Assembly (NCBI RefSeq): GCF_015554145.1
Contig: NZ_JADNHZ010000003.1
Span: 1-64,000, forward strand
Direction: 5' to 3'
Origin: Collinsella aerofaciens
GTDB lineage: Bacteria > Actinomycetota > Coriobacteriia > Coriobacteriales > Coriobacteriaceae
Length of the DNA stretch: 64,000 nt
Position numbers and translations under genes: made by a program. Every line of letters begins with the position of its first letter. Positions within the stretch are counted from its first letter, which is position 1. Shown here one piece after another: positions 27,465 to 38,870 of the stretch. The notes below the pieces were generated by a model. That model had not been told where the DNA came from and ran no database searches. It worked only from the letters and a program-made list of their open reading frames with translations.

Positions 27465-27499
27465 GCCGCCACAAAGGTGCCTATTCCCTTTGTGGTGGC
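27465..27499. repeat. Family A palindrome, copy 2
   Basis: Diverged copy with outer arms GCCGCCACAAAGG and CCCTTTGTGGTGGC, 13 bases beyond the stop codon of the HAD phosphatase gene. Confidence 0.75.
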
Positions 27500-27511
27500 T
27501 CTCCCCCGGCG

Positions 27512-28333
27512 CTACAGCAGATGTTCCTCGATAAAGATCGCGATGCCGTCTTCGTCGTTGCTCGCGGTTACAAAATCGGCGGCGGAGCGGGTGGCATCGC
27601 TGCCGTTTGCCATGGCCACGCCCACGCCGGCGTCGGCCACCATGCAGGTGTCGTTATCGGCATCGCCAAACACGCAGATCTCCTGGAGCTCCATGTCGTT
27701 GAGCTCCGCCACGCGCACAAGGCCGCGCGTCTTGGACACGCGCGGATCCATGAACTCGTAGAGCCGCTGCGTGGTTTGCAGAGCCGCCGCCTTAACAGTG
27801 TTATCGGCAAACGTCGATGCTCGCTCAATCACCCGCGGCATTACCTCGGGCGCCATGGTAAACATCACCTTGGGCTGCGGCTCGCGCAAAAACTCGGCAA
27901 AATCGACCACCTGGTAGGGCACACCGTCGACGCGCGACAGGTGCTCGACGCACGCGTTGCTCTCGGGCACGTAGAACACGCCGTCTCGGGGGCAGACGGG
28001 TGTTGCCGGAAGGTCCGCCATGTGCTTGCAGATGCGTGCGATGGTCTCGCCCGGCAGCGGATAGCTCAGCTCGTTGATGTCGTGCGCGCGGTCGATGACC
28101 TCGGCGCCACCGCAGCCCACGAGCAGGTCCACCAGGCCTTCGATACCCCAGAGCTCGTACATGGCCTCGGTCGCGTGGGCGTCGCGCCCGGTGCACAGGC
28201 CAAAGAGCACGCCACGCTCGCGCAGGGCGCGGATCGCCGCCACGGTGCGCGGGGACACCGTGTGCTGGCTCGCGAGCAGCGTGCCATCGATATCGCAGAA
28301 CACGGCTTTGATGTGGCTGAAGGTGGTGTCCAT
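27512..28333 (-). CDS. HAD-superfamily phosphatase, Cof/YbiV type
   Basis: Cytoplasmic sugar-phosphate-type phosphatase of 273 residues. Motif I is CDIDGTLLAS, motif II a serine/threonine near LCTGRDA, and motif IV FGDADNDTCMV, which together mark the Cof (IIB cap) subfamily. Start MDTTFSHIKAVF is preferred because AAAGG stands eight bases upstream. A single-gene unit; family A and B palindromes follow on both sides of the intergenic space. The substrate cannot be told from sequence. Confidence 0.9.
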   Translation of the reverse strand: MDTTFSHIKAVFCDIDGTLLASQHTVSPRTVAAIRALRERGVLFGLCTGRDAHATEAMYELWGIEGLVDLLVGCGGAEVIDRAHDINELSYPLPGETIARICKHMADLPATPVCPRDGVFYVPESNACVEHLSRVDGVPYQVVDFAEFLREPQPKVMFTMAPEVMPRVIERASTFADNTVKAAALQTTQRLYEFMDPRVSKTRGLVRVAELNDMELQEICVFGDADNDTCMVADAGVGVAMANGSDATRSAADFVTASNDEDGIAIFIEEHLL

Positions 28334-28425
28334 GGGGGCCTTTCTGGGTTGTGCGGTGGTGTGGGGTGTATTCGCAAACGGCGTACATGGTATACCAAGG
28401 CGCAGGCGCGGCCCGTCAAAGCAAA

Positions 28426-28459
28426 ACCACCACAAAGGTGCCTGTCCTCTTTGTGGTGG
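28426..28459. repeat. Family A palindrome, copy 3
   Basis: Arms ACCACCACAAAGG and CTTTGTGGTGG around TGCCTGTCCT. It stands beside family B copy 2, repeating the A/B pairing seen at 17.9-18.0 kb. Confidence 0.85.
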
Positions 28460-28491
28460 CCGGACCCGAAGGGTGGCCTGGCCCGAGGCGC

Positions 28492-28556
28492 AAACCATCA
28501 CAACATTCGATGTTTTTCGGCAAAATCGCGATTTTCATCGAATGTTGTGATGGTTT
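28492..28556. repeat. Family B palindrome, copy 2
   Basis: Outer arms AAACCATCACAACATTCGAT and its reverse complement; two bases beyond it is the MFS gene stop codon. Confidence 0.85.
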
Positions 28557-28557
28557 C

Positions 28558-29838
28558 TTACCGCTTTACGGCACGTTCCAAATGATTGCGTCCAAACAGC
28601 AGCAACGCCGCGGGAACCGCCGTCACGACCATGCCCGCCCCTACGAGCGTCTGCTGCACGCCAAATGTCGCCGCCAGCCACGGGGCAATCGCCAGCGGCG
28701 CCACGCCGGCGAACATATTGCCAAAGCCCATGACCGAATTGACGCGACCGAGCTGCTCGAGCGGCGCCGTCGTTTGCACGATGGTGTTGTGGAGCGGGTT
28801 GACGACACCCCAAGCTACGCCCAGGGCAATCTGGCCGACAAGGGCTACGCCCACGTACGGTGTCCCCACATAGAGCAGACTTCCCAGGCCCACGGACATA
28901 AGCGCCACGAGCAGTGTTTTAAGGTTGACCAGGTGCGGCGGCAAGCGAAGCGCGAGCACGGCACCCAGCACCGCGCCCACGCCCGAGGCCGACGAGAGCC
29001 AGCCCATCCACTCAACGCCGACGTGCAGGACATCGCGATAGAAGAACGACTCGAGCGGATCGAAGGCTCCGTAGCCAAAGTTCGAAAGAAAGATAATGCA
29101 GAACAGTAGGGCGAGAACGCTATTGGTAAAGACCGTCTTGATGCTGGCTGCGAAGGTGGCGCGGGCGGACGTGCTGGGGTCGGGGCTTCGTCCCGCGCGC
29201 TCCCCTTCCTCTGTCGAATCGGCATCCGCATGCCCGGCGACATGGCCGGTCTGCGGCCTAAAGCCCCCGCCAGCGATGAGTGCCAGCACGGTAAAAAGCA
29301 TCATGAGCACAAACACCGCGCGCGACGACGCAGCCGCCGCGACAAAGCCACCCAACGTGGGGCCAACGATAATACTCACGTTTGAGAACATGGCGATGGC
29401 GGAGTTGATGTCTTTGAGCTCGACGGGGTCGTTGGTGAGGTAGGCCGGATAGGACGTGGAGATGGGCTGGGCGAATCCCATCACAAAGCCCAGAAACACC
29501 GCGCCGAGCAGGACGACGCCGGTCGCGCTACCAAAGGCGATGATTGCCGTGCCAGTTGCGAGAGCGCCAACAATGCTCAGCAAGAAATGGCGGCGCGGAC
29601 CCCATGCGTCAAGCGCAGCGCCGCCCGCAAAGGATCCCAGGATCACAAAAACGTTCATAAACAGAACGGCCAGCGATGTCGCGACGACCGAAGCATCGTC
29701 CGCATAGGTGAGCGTTCCGATGACGCCGATAAAGTAGCTGGTCTGAAAACCGGTGTAGATGAGAAAGCGCATCGCCACCAGGCGCTTGGCCTGCACGGAC
29801 AGCGATGATTGAGGCTTTGAGAAAAGAGAGGCGAGCAT
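28558..29838 (-). CDS. MFS transporter, probable exporter
   Basis: 426 residues with about twelve membrane segments and a charged central loop near residues 195-225 (HAGHADADSTEEGERAG). It resembles the MFS_3/enterobactin-exporter-like group in overall pattern. The conserved A-loop GSFAGGAALDAWGPRR sits between segments 2 and 3. Start MLASLFSKPQ has AAGGAG seven bases upstream. No neighbour indicates a substrate; drug or metabolite efflux is the usual role. Confidence 0.85.
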   Translation of the reverse strand: MLASLFSKPQSSLSVQAKRLVAMRFLIYTGFQTSYFIGVIGTLTYADDASVVATSLAVLFMNVFVILGSFAGGAALDAWGPRRHFLLSIVGALATGTAIIAFGSATGVVLLGAVFLGFVMGFAQPISTSYPAYLTNDPVELKDINSAIAMFSNVSIIVGPTLGGFVAAAASSRAVFVLMMLFTVLALIAGGGFRPQTGHVAGHADADSTEEGERAGRSPDPSTSARATFAASIKTVFTNSVLALLFCIIFLSNFGYGAFDPLESFFYRDVLHVGVEWMGWLSSASGVGAVLGAVLALRLPPHLVNLKTLLVALMSVGLGSLLYVGTPYVGVALVGQIALGVAWGVVNPLHNTIVQTTAPLEQLGRVNSVMGFGNMFAGVAPLAIAPWLAATFGVQQTLVGAGMVVTAVPAALLLFGRNHLERAVKR

Positions 29839-30010
29839 GGAGACTCCTTGTTTCATACGAATGCGGACGGTGGGCATTCGCCACCGTCTATCGAATCAAT
29901 CTATCCGCTTGAAACATTAAGGACGCATCAAGCCCCTTCTCTCCGTTTTTCGCCCGTCATGAACTACTCGGTAGATTGTAAGGCATGTCCCAACCATCTA
30001 CCAAAGCAAA

Positions 30011-30047
30011 AACCACCACAAAGGTGCCTGGCCCCTTTGTGGTGGTT
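30011..30047. repeat. Family A palindrome, copy 4
   Basis: Arms AACCACCACAAAGG and CCTTTGTGGTGGTT, 28 bases beyond the GH1 gene stop codon. Confidence 0.85.
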
Positions 30048-30074
30048 GCGGCGTTTACGCTGGTTGAGACTTGG

Positions 30075-33103
<3,029 letters not shown>

Positions 33104-33132
33104 GATCTGTCCTCTCTTTTCCAAATTTCGAC

Positions 33133-33180
33133 AAAAATATCCCCTACCGCGAGCCGGTACCTTGCCCGCAGCTAGAAACC
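33133..33180 (-). promoter_or_regulatory. RAT-like antiterminator and terminator in the bglP leader
   Basis: On the minus strand, 33180-33156 reads GGTTTCTAGCTG followed by CGGGCAAGGTACC, close to ribonucleic antiterminator (RAT) sites bound by BglG/LicT proteins. The short stem TACCG/CGGTA (33145-33159) and a T-rich ATATTTTT follow, overlapping the RAT as a terminator would. This fits control by the adjacent antiterminator gene. Confidence 0.5.
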
Positions 33181-33221
33181 AAAAAGAATTGTTGCGATTG
33201 CCGCCGGGCTGGCGACTTTAC

Positions 33222-34067
33222 TCATTCGGTCTGCGAAGCCGATCGCAGACGGTTGATATGCATCATCAGATACAAGAGCTCCTCGTCCGAGCAGCTCTGC
33301 TTAAACTCTTTCTCGAACACGCGGTTGATGGCATACGCGCACTGGTATGCCTCGGGAAAATCGCGGGCGGCCTGCATAAACAGCGAGGAGTTCTCGGTCT
33401 GCATGCACTTACCCTTGCAGAGGCGGCGAACCAAAAAGCGCAGGTGCGCAAGAAAGCGAATGTAGCAGTACGACGCCGTGTCGAGCGAGCAGCCGAGCTG
33501 CTTTTCCACGGAATGGGTTACCTCGTCAAGCACGCGGGTGCTCTTCATGATGAAGTCCATGTCCTTGGCGCGGCCCATGCCGTCGACCTCGGCGTTAACG
33601 ATGTGGAGCGCGATGCTCGTGGCCTCGTTCTGACCCAGCTTGGCGCCAGTGTGCTTTTGCACGATGGCGAGCGCGGCCTGACCGATCTCGAGCTCACGCG
33701 GGTAGATGAAAGCCACCTCATGCTCGAGCGGGTTGGGGGCGCTGAGTTGGTCATCGTCGCGCTGGACGGCAAACTGCAGGTGATCTGCCAGGATAAAGGG
33801 CAGGCCACCGGATAGTTTGCAGCCAAGCTGCTGGGACGCAAAACAGGCAATGTCGCTTGCCGCGAGCAGAACGTCGTCGGGAAGTGTGCCGACCATATCC
33901 TGCAGGCTCTCGGGAACGTTATAGAATTTGCGCTGGATGAGAGACTCATCGGCAAGCTCGTAGGGCATCTCGTGGAAACCGATGCCCTTGCCAAAGACAA
34001 CAACCTCTCGGCCGTCATCGCTGGCGGCAAGAGCAACGTTATTGTTGATCTTCTTTAAAATGAGAAT
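33222..34067 (-). CDS. licT: BglG/LicT-family transcriptional antiterminator, apparent AUU start
   Basis: An RNA-binding antiterminator controlled by PTS phosphorylation. The first ATG in frame (33968) would remove most of the RNA-binding domain. Reading upstream gives ILKKINNNVALAASDDG and FGKGIGFHEMPYEL, a complete co-antiterminator domain. The frame is open only to ATT at 34065-34067, which has GAGGAG seven bases before it; an in-frame TAG lies beyond, with no ATG, GTG or TTG between. From ATT the length is 281 residues, normal for the family. Two PRD domains (about 65-170 and 175-280) follow. The Shine-Dalgarno lies inside a predicted terminator. Confidence 0.85.
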   Translation of the reverse strand: MLILKKINNNVALAASDDGREVVVFGKGIGFHEMPYELADESLIQRKFYNVPESLQDMVGTLPDDVLLAASDIACFASQQLGCKLSGGLPFILADHLQFAVQRDDDQLSAPNPLEHEVAFIYPRELEIGQAALAIVQKHTGAKLGQNEATSIALHIVNAEVDGMGRAKDMDFIMKSTRVLDEVTHSVEKQLGCSLDTASYCYIRFLAHLRFLVRRLCKGKCMQTENSSLFMQAARDFPEAYQCAYAINRVFEKEFKQSCSDEELLYLMMHINRLRSASQTE

Positions 34068-34068
34068 G

Positions 34069-34162
34069 AAAAAACTCCTCGGACATCGGCGCTAGACGAC
34101 GGGGCGATATTCCTCGTCTTCTATTATGCGCAAGTGATGCCTCCCGAGGAGTAACAAACTTG
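34069..34162 (-). promoter_or_regulatory. RAT/terminator switch overlapping the licT ribosome site
   Basis: On the minus strand AGTTTGTTACTCCTCGGG and AGGCATC (34160-34134) resemble a RAT. Its ACTCCTCGG (34152-34144) can instead pair with CCGAGGAGT (34082-34074), directly followed by TTTTTT (34074-34069), forming an intrinsic terminator. An inner hairpin lies between the arms. The 3' arm contains GAGGAG, the licT Shine-Dalgarno. Confidence 0.5.
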
Positions 34163-34263
34163 TGAGCACGTGGGCGATTGTAGGATGAAACTTGCATGCG
34201 GCGTAAGCCCCATTGGCGCGAAAGTCCGCCGAACGGTAGGAAATCGCCCGCGAACGGTACCTA

Positions 34264-34311
34264 CCAAAAAGGGACTGGTTTAATTTGGCAGGTTTTATCT
34301 GGGCAAATGCC
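34264..34311. repeat. Family D inverted element, left copy
   Basis: Begins CCAAAAAGGGACTGG and ends GGCAGGTTTTATCTGGGCAA. An inverted, similar copy is at 35084-35137, on the other side of the histidine phosphatase gene. Confidence 0.7.
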
Positions 34312-34324
34312 GAGGGCAAGGCCA

Positions 34325-34365
34325 AAAACCACCACAAAGGTGCCTGGCCCCTCTGTGGTGGTTTT
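34325..34365. repeat. Family A palindrome, copy 5
   Basis: Arms AAAACCACCACA and TGTGGTGGTTTT (one internal mismatch, CCCCTCTGTGG), 17 bases beyond the phosphatase gene stop codon. Confidence 0.8.
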
Positions 34366-34381
34366 AGCTGATGCCCCGATG

Positions 34382-34966
34382 TCACTCGCGCGGAGTGCCG
34401 TAGGGGTTGTACAAATCTGCGAGAGCAAATGTGCTGGTGGCGGGATTAAAGTCAAGCTCGAGCACGCAGCAGTTGCCGATGCGGTTCTTCATCTTGAGCG
34501 GCTCCACGCCCACGCCGCGCATGACCTGAGCCGCCGCGGCGCCATGGCTCACACACAACACGCTCTCATGCCCAGGGCGCTGCATGAGCTCGGTGATGGT
34601 CGCCATCATGCGTTCGCGAAACTCGTCTTCGCCCTCGCCGTCATACTGCTTGTAAAAATCGCCGTACGGCAGGCGCGGATTCAAATCCTCGCTCGCACCC
34701 TCAAACTTGCCAAAGTTCCACTCCTTAAGGCCCTTGACACGCTCGTAAGGCTGACCGGGAAACGCAAGCTCAAGCGTGTCGCACGCACGCTCGGACGTCG
34801 AACTGTACGCATGGTCAAACGTAAGGCCACGCCCTCGCAGGGTCGCACCGACAGTTTTAGCCTGCTCGATTCCCAGCTCGGTAAGCGGCGAGTCACACCA
34901 ACCTTGCTTGCGACGAAGCAAGTTAAAGAGCGTTTGACCGTGACGCATAAAGTACAGTTTTGGCAT
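34382..34966 (-). CDS. Histidine phosphatase-family protein (phosphoglycerate mutase-like)
   Basis: Cytoplasmic phosphatase of 194 residues. The phosphohistidine motif is MRHGQT (Arg8-His9-Gly10), and the second histidine lies in VLCVSHGAAAAQ. An acid-phosphatase-like rather than glycolytic mutase role is likely because of its short length. TGGAGG stands seven bases before the ATG. The gene stands alone, bracketed by family A and family D elements on both sides. Confidence 0.88.
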   Translation of the reverse strand: MPKLYFMRHGQTLFNLLRRKQGWCDSPLTELGIEQAKTVGATLRGRGLTFDHAYSSTSERACDTLELAFPGQPYERVKGLKEWNFGKFEGASEDLNPRLPYGDFYKQYDGEGEDEFRERMMATITELMQRPGHESVLCVSHGAAAAQVMRGVGVEPLKMKNRIGNCCVLELDFNPATSTFALADLYNPYGTPRE

Positions 34967-35046
34967 GAGACCTCCATAATCGCAATCGTTTGTCAGCGAT
35001 TATTACACCTCGAGGTAGGTTTAAGTCAAAGCCTCTTTGGCCAAAA

Positions 35047-35079
35047 CCACCACAAAGGTGCCTGGCCCCTTTGTGGTGG
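35047..35079. repeat. Family A palindrome, copy 6
   Basis: Arms CCACCACAAAGG and CCTTTGTGGTGG around TGCCTGGCC, upstream of the histidine phosphatase gene. Confidence 0.85.
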
Positions 35080-35083
35080 AAAT

Positions 35084-35137
35084 GGCGTTTGCCCAGATAA
35101 AACCTGCCAAAACAAACCTGTCCCTTTTTGGCAGGTT
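35084..35137. repeat. Family D inverted element, right copy
   Basis: Contains GCGTTTGCCCAGATAAAACC, the reverse complement of the left copy's end, and TGTCCCTTTTTGGCAGG. It overlaps the 3' end of the moaC-mobB transcript; GCCAAAAAGGGACAG and its neighbours could form a terminator. Confidence 0.65.
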
Positions 35138-36436
35138 TTAGGCCAGATGATCTTGGATAAGGTCGCAGATGGCTCGGGCATCGTTGATGTTGATGGCTCG
35201 GGTCGCAAAGCCGGCGTCGAAGGCCTGGCGCGCCAGGGCCTCGTTGCAGGCAAGGGCCAGCGTGTGACCGTCGACCAGGTCGAGCGAGCTCTTGCCGCGC
35301 AGGCGATCAACGCCCGATCGCGCGACCACGATGTTGTCGAAGCCCTCGGTCTTGTAGCCCTCGATGATCACCACGTCGACATCGTTGTAGCGCGACAGCA
35401 GCTCGCGCGCGGGCATCTCGTCCTCCTCGCGCGTGTCAGCGTACTCCGCCCAGCGCGTGGCGCAGATGAGCCCCACATGCTTGGAGCCGGCCTGGTGATG
35501 GCGCCACGTATCCTTGGCGGGTACATCGATATCAAAGCCGTGATGCCCATGATGCTTGAGCGAACCCACGCGCAGGCCGCGGCGGGTGAGCTCGGCGATA
35601 ACCTTCTCGACGAGCGTGGTCTTGCCCGAATTTTGGTAGCCGATAAACGCGATTGCGGGGACGGCCGGCGCCGGAGCTGCGGGTGCGACGGCGACGGGTA
35701 CGCTCGCGAGCGTGGCACCGTCAGCGGCCACGGCCTCAACAGCAGCGGCCTGACGCTCTGAACGATCCCACACGCCCGAGCGGCCACCTTCCTTGTGCAA
35801 CAGGCGCACGTCGACAATCTCCATGCCGCGATCGACGGCCTTGCACATGTCATAGATGGTCAGACACGCGGCACTCGCGCCGGTCAACGCCTCCATCTCA
35901 ATACCCGTCTTACCCGTCACGCCCGCCGTGACCAGCACGTGAAAGCCGACCTGTCCGTCCGCGCGTGGCGGCGCCCAGCCCTCGGGCACGTCCTCGGCCG
36001 GCGTCCCCGCCGGAACGATGGGCGCAATGTCGCACTTACTCTTGGTAATGAGCAACGGATGGCACATGGGGATGATGTCGCTCGTGCGCTTGATGGCCAT
36101 GATGCCCGCCACGCGCGCGCAGGCAAGCACGTCGCCCTTTTTGGCGCGGTCCTGCAGCACCATGGCTTGCGTCTCGGGATGCATGAGGATGGCGCCCTCG
36201 GCGATGGCGATGCGATGTGTCTCGGCCTTGTCGGACACGTCGACCATGCGAACCTCGCCCTTGGCGTCCACGTGCGTCAGCTCGTCACGACGGGCGTCAC
36301 GAGTGGGCTCGGCTGCAGCGCTGGAAGTCGGCTGTGCGGCAGTGACAGCATCGCCAGCCGCAGCCGTGACTTTGCGGGCAGACATCGCGGCCCCGCGAGC
36401 GGCCTTGGTGGCATCGGCGTACCTGCTCTTGGCCAT
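35138..36436 (-). CDS. MoaC-MobB fusion, molybdenum cofactor synthesis
   Basis: 432 residues. Residues about 45-225 are MoaC (cyclic pyranopterin monophosphate synthase), with MCHPLLI, GKTGIEMEALTGAS and DMCKAVDRGM. An Ala/Pro linker (PVAVAPAAPAPAVPA) leads to MobB (about 260-430), a GTP-binding factor with Walker A GYQNSGKTT and the KHHGHHGFDID segment. A variable alanine-rich N-terminus precedes MoaC. GGAGGAT stands seven bases before the start MAKSRYADA. It lies four bases after moaA, as one operon. Confidence 0.92.
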   Translation of the reverse strand: MAKSRYADATKAARGAAMSARKVTAAAGDAVTAAQPTSSAAAEPTRDARRDELTHVDAKGEVRMVDVSDKAETHRIAIAEGAILMHPETQAMVLQDRAKKGDVLACARVAGIMAIKRTSDIIPMCHPLLITKSKCDIAPIVPAGTPAEDVPEGWAPPRADGQVGFHVLVTAGVTGKTGIEMEALTGASAACLTIYDMCKAVDRGMEIVDVRLLHKEGGRSGVWDRSERQAAAVEAVAADGATLASVPVAVAPAAPAPAVPAIAFIGYQNSGKTTLVEKVIAELTRRGLRVGSLKHHGHHGFDIDVPAKDTWRHHQAGSKHVGLICATRWAEYADTREEDEMPARELLSRYNDVDVVIIEGYKTEGFDNIVVARSGVDRLRGKSSLDLVDGHTLALACNEALARQAFDAGFATRAININDARAICDLIQDHLA

Positions 36437-36440
36437 ATAA

Positions 36441-37496
36441 TCATCCTCCGATTTGGGACATAAATCGTTGCGTGCCCTCAATTATCGCGTGTTCCTGCGG
36501 TTTGTGGGCCACGGCATCGCGCCAAATCGAAAGCACCTGCATATCATCACCACGGCGCAGCGCCTCACGCACCGAATACTCGGCATCGCTGAACAGGCAC
36601 GGACGCACGTTGCCATCGGCCGTCAGGCGCAGACGGTTGCAATTCGCACAAAAATGGTTGGACATGGCGCTGATAAAGCCGACCGTTCCCGCCGCGCCCG
36701 GAAAGTGCCAATAGCGCGCAGGGCCCGCGCCGGCAGGAGCGTCGTTGATGTCGAGCGGCTCGAGCTCGCCCAGCCCCGTCGCGGCGGCCCCAGCATTGAT
36801 GCGCGCCCGCAGCTCGTCGCTCGGCACGGTATCGCTCGCGTCCCACAGCTCGGGATTGAGCGCGGGCGCATGCGGGTCCACAGCGCAATGCGAGCTCGTG
36901 TGTTCGTCGCCGATGGGCATGTATTCGATAAAGCGCAGGTGGATGGGGCGGTCGAGCGTGAGCCGCGCGAGGGCCGCCACATCCTGGTTGAGCCGGCGCA
37001 CAACAACACAGTTGACCTTAACCGGCTCAAAGCCCCAAGCCAGCGCCGCGTCGATGCCAGCCATGGTCTGCTCGAGCCGACCCAGGCGCGTGATCTTTCC
37101 AAACAGCGTAGGGTCGAGCGTATCGAGCGAGATGTTGACGCGGCTAAGCCCGGCATCTTTGAGCTGCGGTGCCAGCTTAGGCAGCAGAGCGCCGTTGGTG
37201 GTGAGCGAGATGTCCTCGATCTGCGGAATCGCGCGGATGTCGCGAATGAGCGGAATGATACGGCGGCTGACCAGCGGCTCGCCACCCGTCAGGCGCACGC
37301 GGCGAATGCCCTCCCCCGCCACCAAGCGCACAAAGCGGGCGATTTCCTCGGCGCTGAGTAGCTCGTCGTGTGCACGGGGCGCCACGCCATCGGCCGGCAT
37401 GCAGTAAATGCAGCGGAAATTGCACTTGTCGGTAACGGCAATGCGCAGGTAGTTGATATCGCGGCCAAAGCCGTCATGTTGCACGTGCCCGTCCAC
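36441..37496 (-). CDS. moaA: GTP 3',8-cyclase
   Basis: Radical-SAM enzyme that begins molybdopterin synthesis. The N-terminal cluster is CNFRCIYC (Cys25, 29, 32); the C-terminal cluster is FCANCNRLRL with a third cysteine in RPCLF. 351 residues from a GTG start at 37496 with GGGGAGGG upstream. Further moco genes (moaE, moeA, mog) are not in the window. Presence implies at least one molybdoenzyme in the organism. Confidence 0.95.
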   Translation of the reverse strand: MDGHVQHDGFGRDINYLRIAVTDKCNFRCIYCMPADGVAPRAHDELLSAEEIARFVRLVAGEGIRRVRLTGGEPLVSRRIIPLIRDIRAIPQIEDISLTTNGALLPKLAPQLKDAGLSRVNISLDTLDPTLFGKITRLGRLEQTMAGIDAALAWGFEPVKVNCVVVRRLNQDVAALARLTLDRPIHLRFIEYMPIGDEHTSSHCAVDPHAPALNPELWDASDTVPSDELRARINAGAAATGLGELEPLDINDAPAGAGPARYWHFPGAAGTVGFISAMSNHFCANCNRLRLTADGNVRPCLFSDAEYSVREALRRGDDMQVLSIWRDAVAHKPQEHAIIEGTQRFMSQIGG

Positions 37497-37629
37497 GCAG
37501 CCCTCCCCTCACGCGGCGTTTTATTCTTCGGAAAACATAATACCCCCCGAGAGAATCATGCCGACACCCGTACGACAGGACAGGTCGCTTCGAGCAAAAC
37601 GGACTTCCCAAGCCCATCCTCAACACACA

Positions 37630-37690
37630 GACCATCACAACATTCGATGCTTTTCCCGTTTTTGGCAAAAAACGTCGAATGTTGTGATGG
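37630..37690. repeat. Family B palindrome, copy 3
   Basis: Arms ACCATCACAACATTCGA and TCGAATGTTGTGATGGT around a centre with TTTTGGCAAAAAAC. It lies in the gap between the nuclease-like gene and moaA. Confidence 0.85.
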
Positions 37691-37731
37691 TTTGTCTGCC
37701 CGCGGCACCCCGTAGAAGGACCAAAGCGCCC

Positions 37732-38769
37732 CTAAATGTCGCCGTCCCAGTGCCGAATCACGAATTCTCGCAGGTCGTTCTGCCGCTTTTGGAATGCTTC
37801 GCTTCGGTCGCACTTGAGGCCCATAGCGAGTGCGATGGCGTTCATCGCCCGGTGCAATTGCAGCTGATGGGCAAACTGAGTCCCGGTGAGGACGATCATC
37901 CTAAAGCCCAGCGCGCTCAGCACGGTCATACGCTCCGCATCCGACGCGCAGCGCTGTTTATCAAGATGGTCCGAGCCGTTATATTCAATCCCCGTACCGC
38001 TCGCAGGCGCATATACGTCGATTTCGAAATACCCGGCCTTTGCGAGATACTTGAACTCGTTGGGAACATCGACCCGATGGTTAAGCTCGATCTTGACGTA
38101 TCCCAGCCCGCCCTGGGAACGTTTTGCTACGACCATGATTGCGGTGGCCGTCTCCATGGGCGATCGCGCGCCATCGTGCACGCGCTTGAGCACGGCGGCC
38201 GCGCGTACAGCCCCCTGACGAGATCGGTTCTCATTGCAATAAGCAATCAAATCGGCAACGGTATGCCTCTGCCCCATCTCGATATAATCGCCTGTCGACA
38301 GATGATTCAAATGGTATCGGGCACAGATTTCGTAGCCATATTCCAGCTGCTCGGGTTCGCTCATCCACGAACCTGCCTGGACAAAACACATGACCTCATC
38401 AACCACCAGAAGGCCCTCTACCACCTCGATAAGATGGCCTGGAGGTACCGGCGCCCCAAACACGTGGCACCTAAATCCAGCCGGCGTCGAGCGCTCAAAA
38501 TCAAAGTTGACGAGCGTGTCGATATGATCGAGCTCTTCTCGTGGAATACCAAGCGCAACCAGATAGTCGGCAACGATCCCAACTGCCGTTGAAGCCCTCA
38601 GCCCCTTGGCATCGAGTCCCAATTTGGGCAGGCTCGCGGTCGGCTCCGCCTCGTTAGCAAGCGAGTCCTCATCGTATAGGCTGCTTGCCCGCGAGAGCGG
38701 CTCGGACGGGCGCGCCACGTTGTGGTACAGCCAGGCAGTCTTATGGGACAGGACGATCGGCAGGTCCAT
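37732..38769 (-). CDS. Nuclease-like protein (DUF559/AbiEi-type C-terminus)
   Basis: 345 residues, no signal or membrane segment. The N-terminal two thirds are not recognised. The C-terminal part contains FEIDVYAPASGTGIEYNGSDH, which resembles the PD-(D/E)XK core of DUF559/Vsr-like nucleases (Asp, then Glu-Tyr-(D/N)-Gly...His). A basic stretch follows. GGAGG stands six bases before the ATG. Between two family B palindromes, as a single-gene unit; function unknown, defence or DNA repair is possible. Confidence 0.65.
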   Translation of the reverse strand: MDLPIVLSHKTAWLYHNVARPSEPLSRASSLYDEDSLANEAEPTASLPKLGLDAKGLRASTAVGIVADYLVALGIPREELDHIDTLVNFDFERSTPAGFRCHVFGAPVPPGHLIEVVEGLLVVDEVMCFVQAGSWMSEPEQLEYGYEICARYHLNHLSTGDYIEMGQRHTVADLIAYCNENRSRQGAVRAAAVLKRVHDGARSPMETATAIMVVAKRSQGGLGYVKIELNHRVDVPNEFKYLAKAGYFEIDVYAPASGTGIEYNGSDHLDKQRCASDAERMTVLSALGFRMIVLTGTQFAHQLQLHRAMNAIALAMGLKCDRSEAFQKRQNDLREFVIRHWDGDI

Positions 38770-38870
38770 GAGCCCTCCAATGGAGTCGGATAACCAACCT
38801 TATTCCCCTGCCCCCGGGTCCGCACACCTTCGTGCGCAAGAAAGCGATTCCACCCGGTCGAGTGGTAGAA

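Noticed and set aside
28351-29109. Plus-strand frame opposite the MFS gene
   Set aside because: Starts inside family A/B palindromes and is antisense to a twelve-helix transporter.
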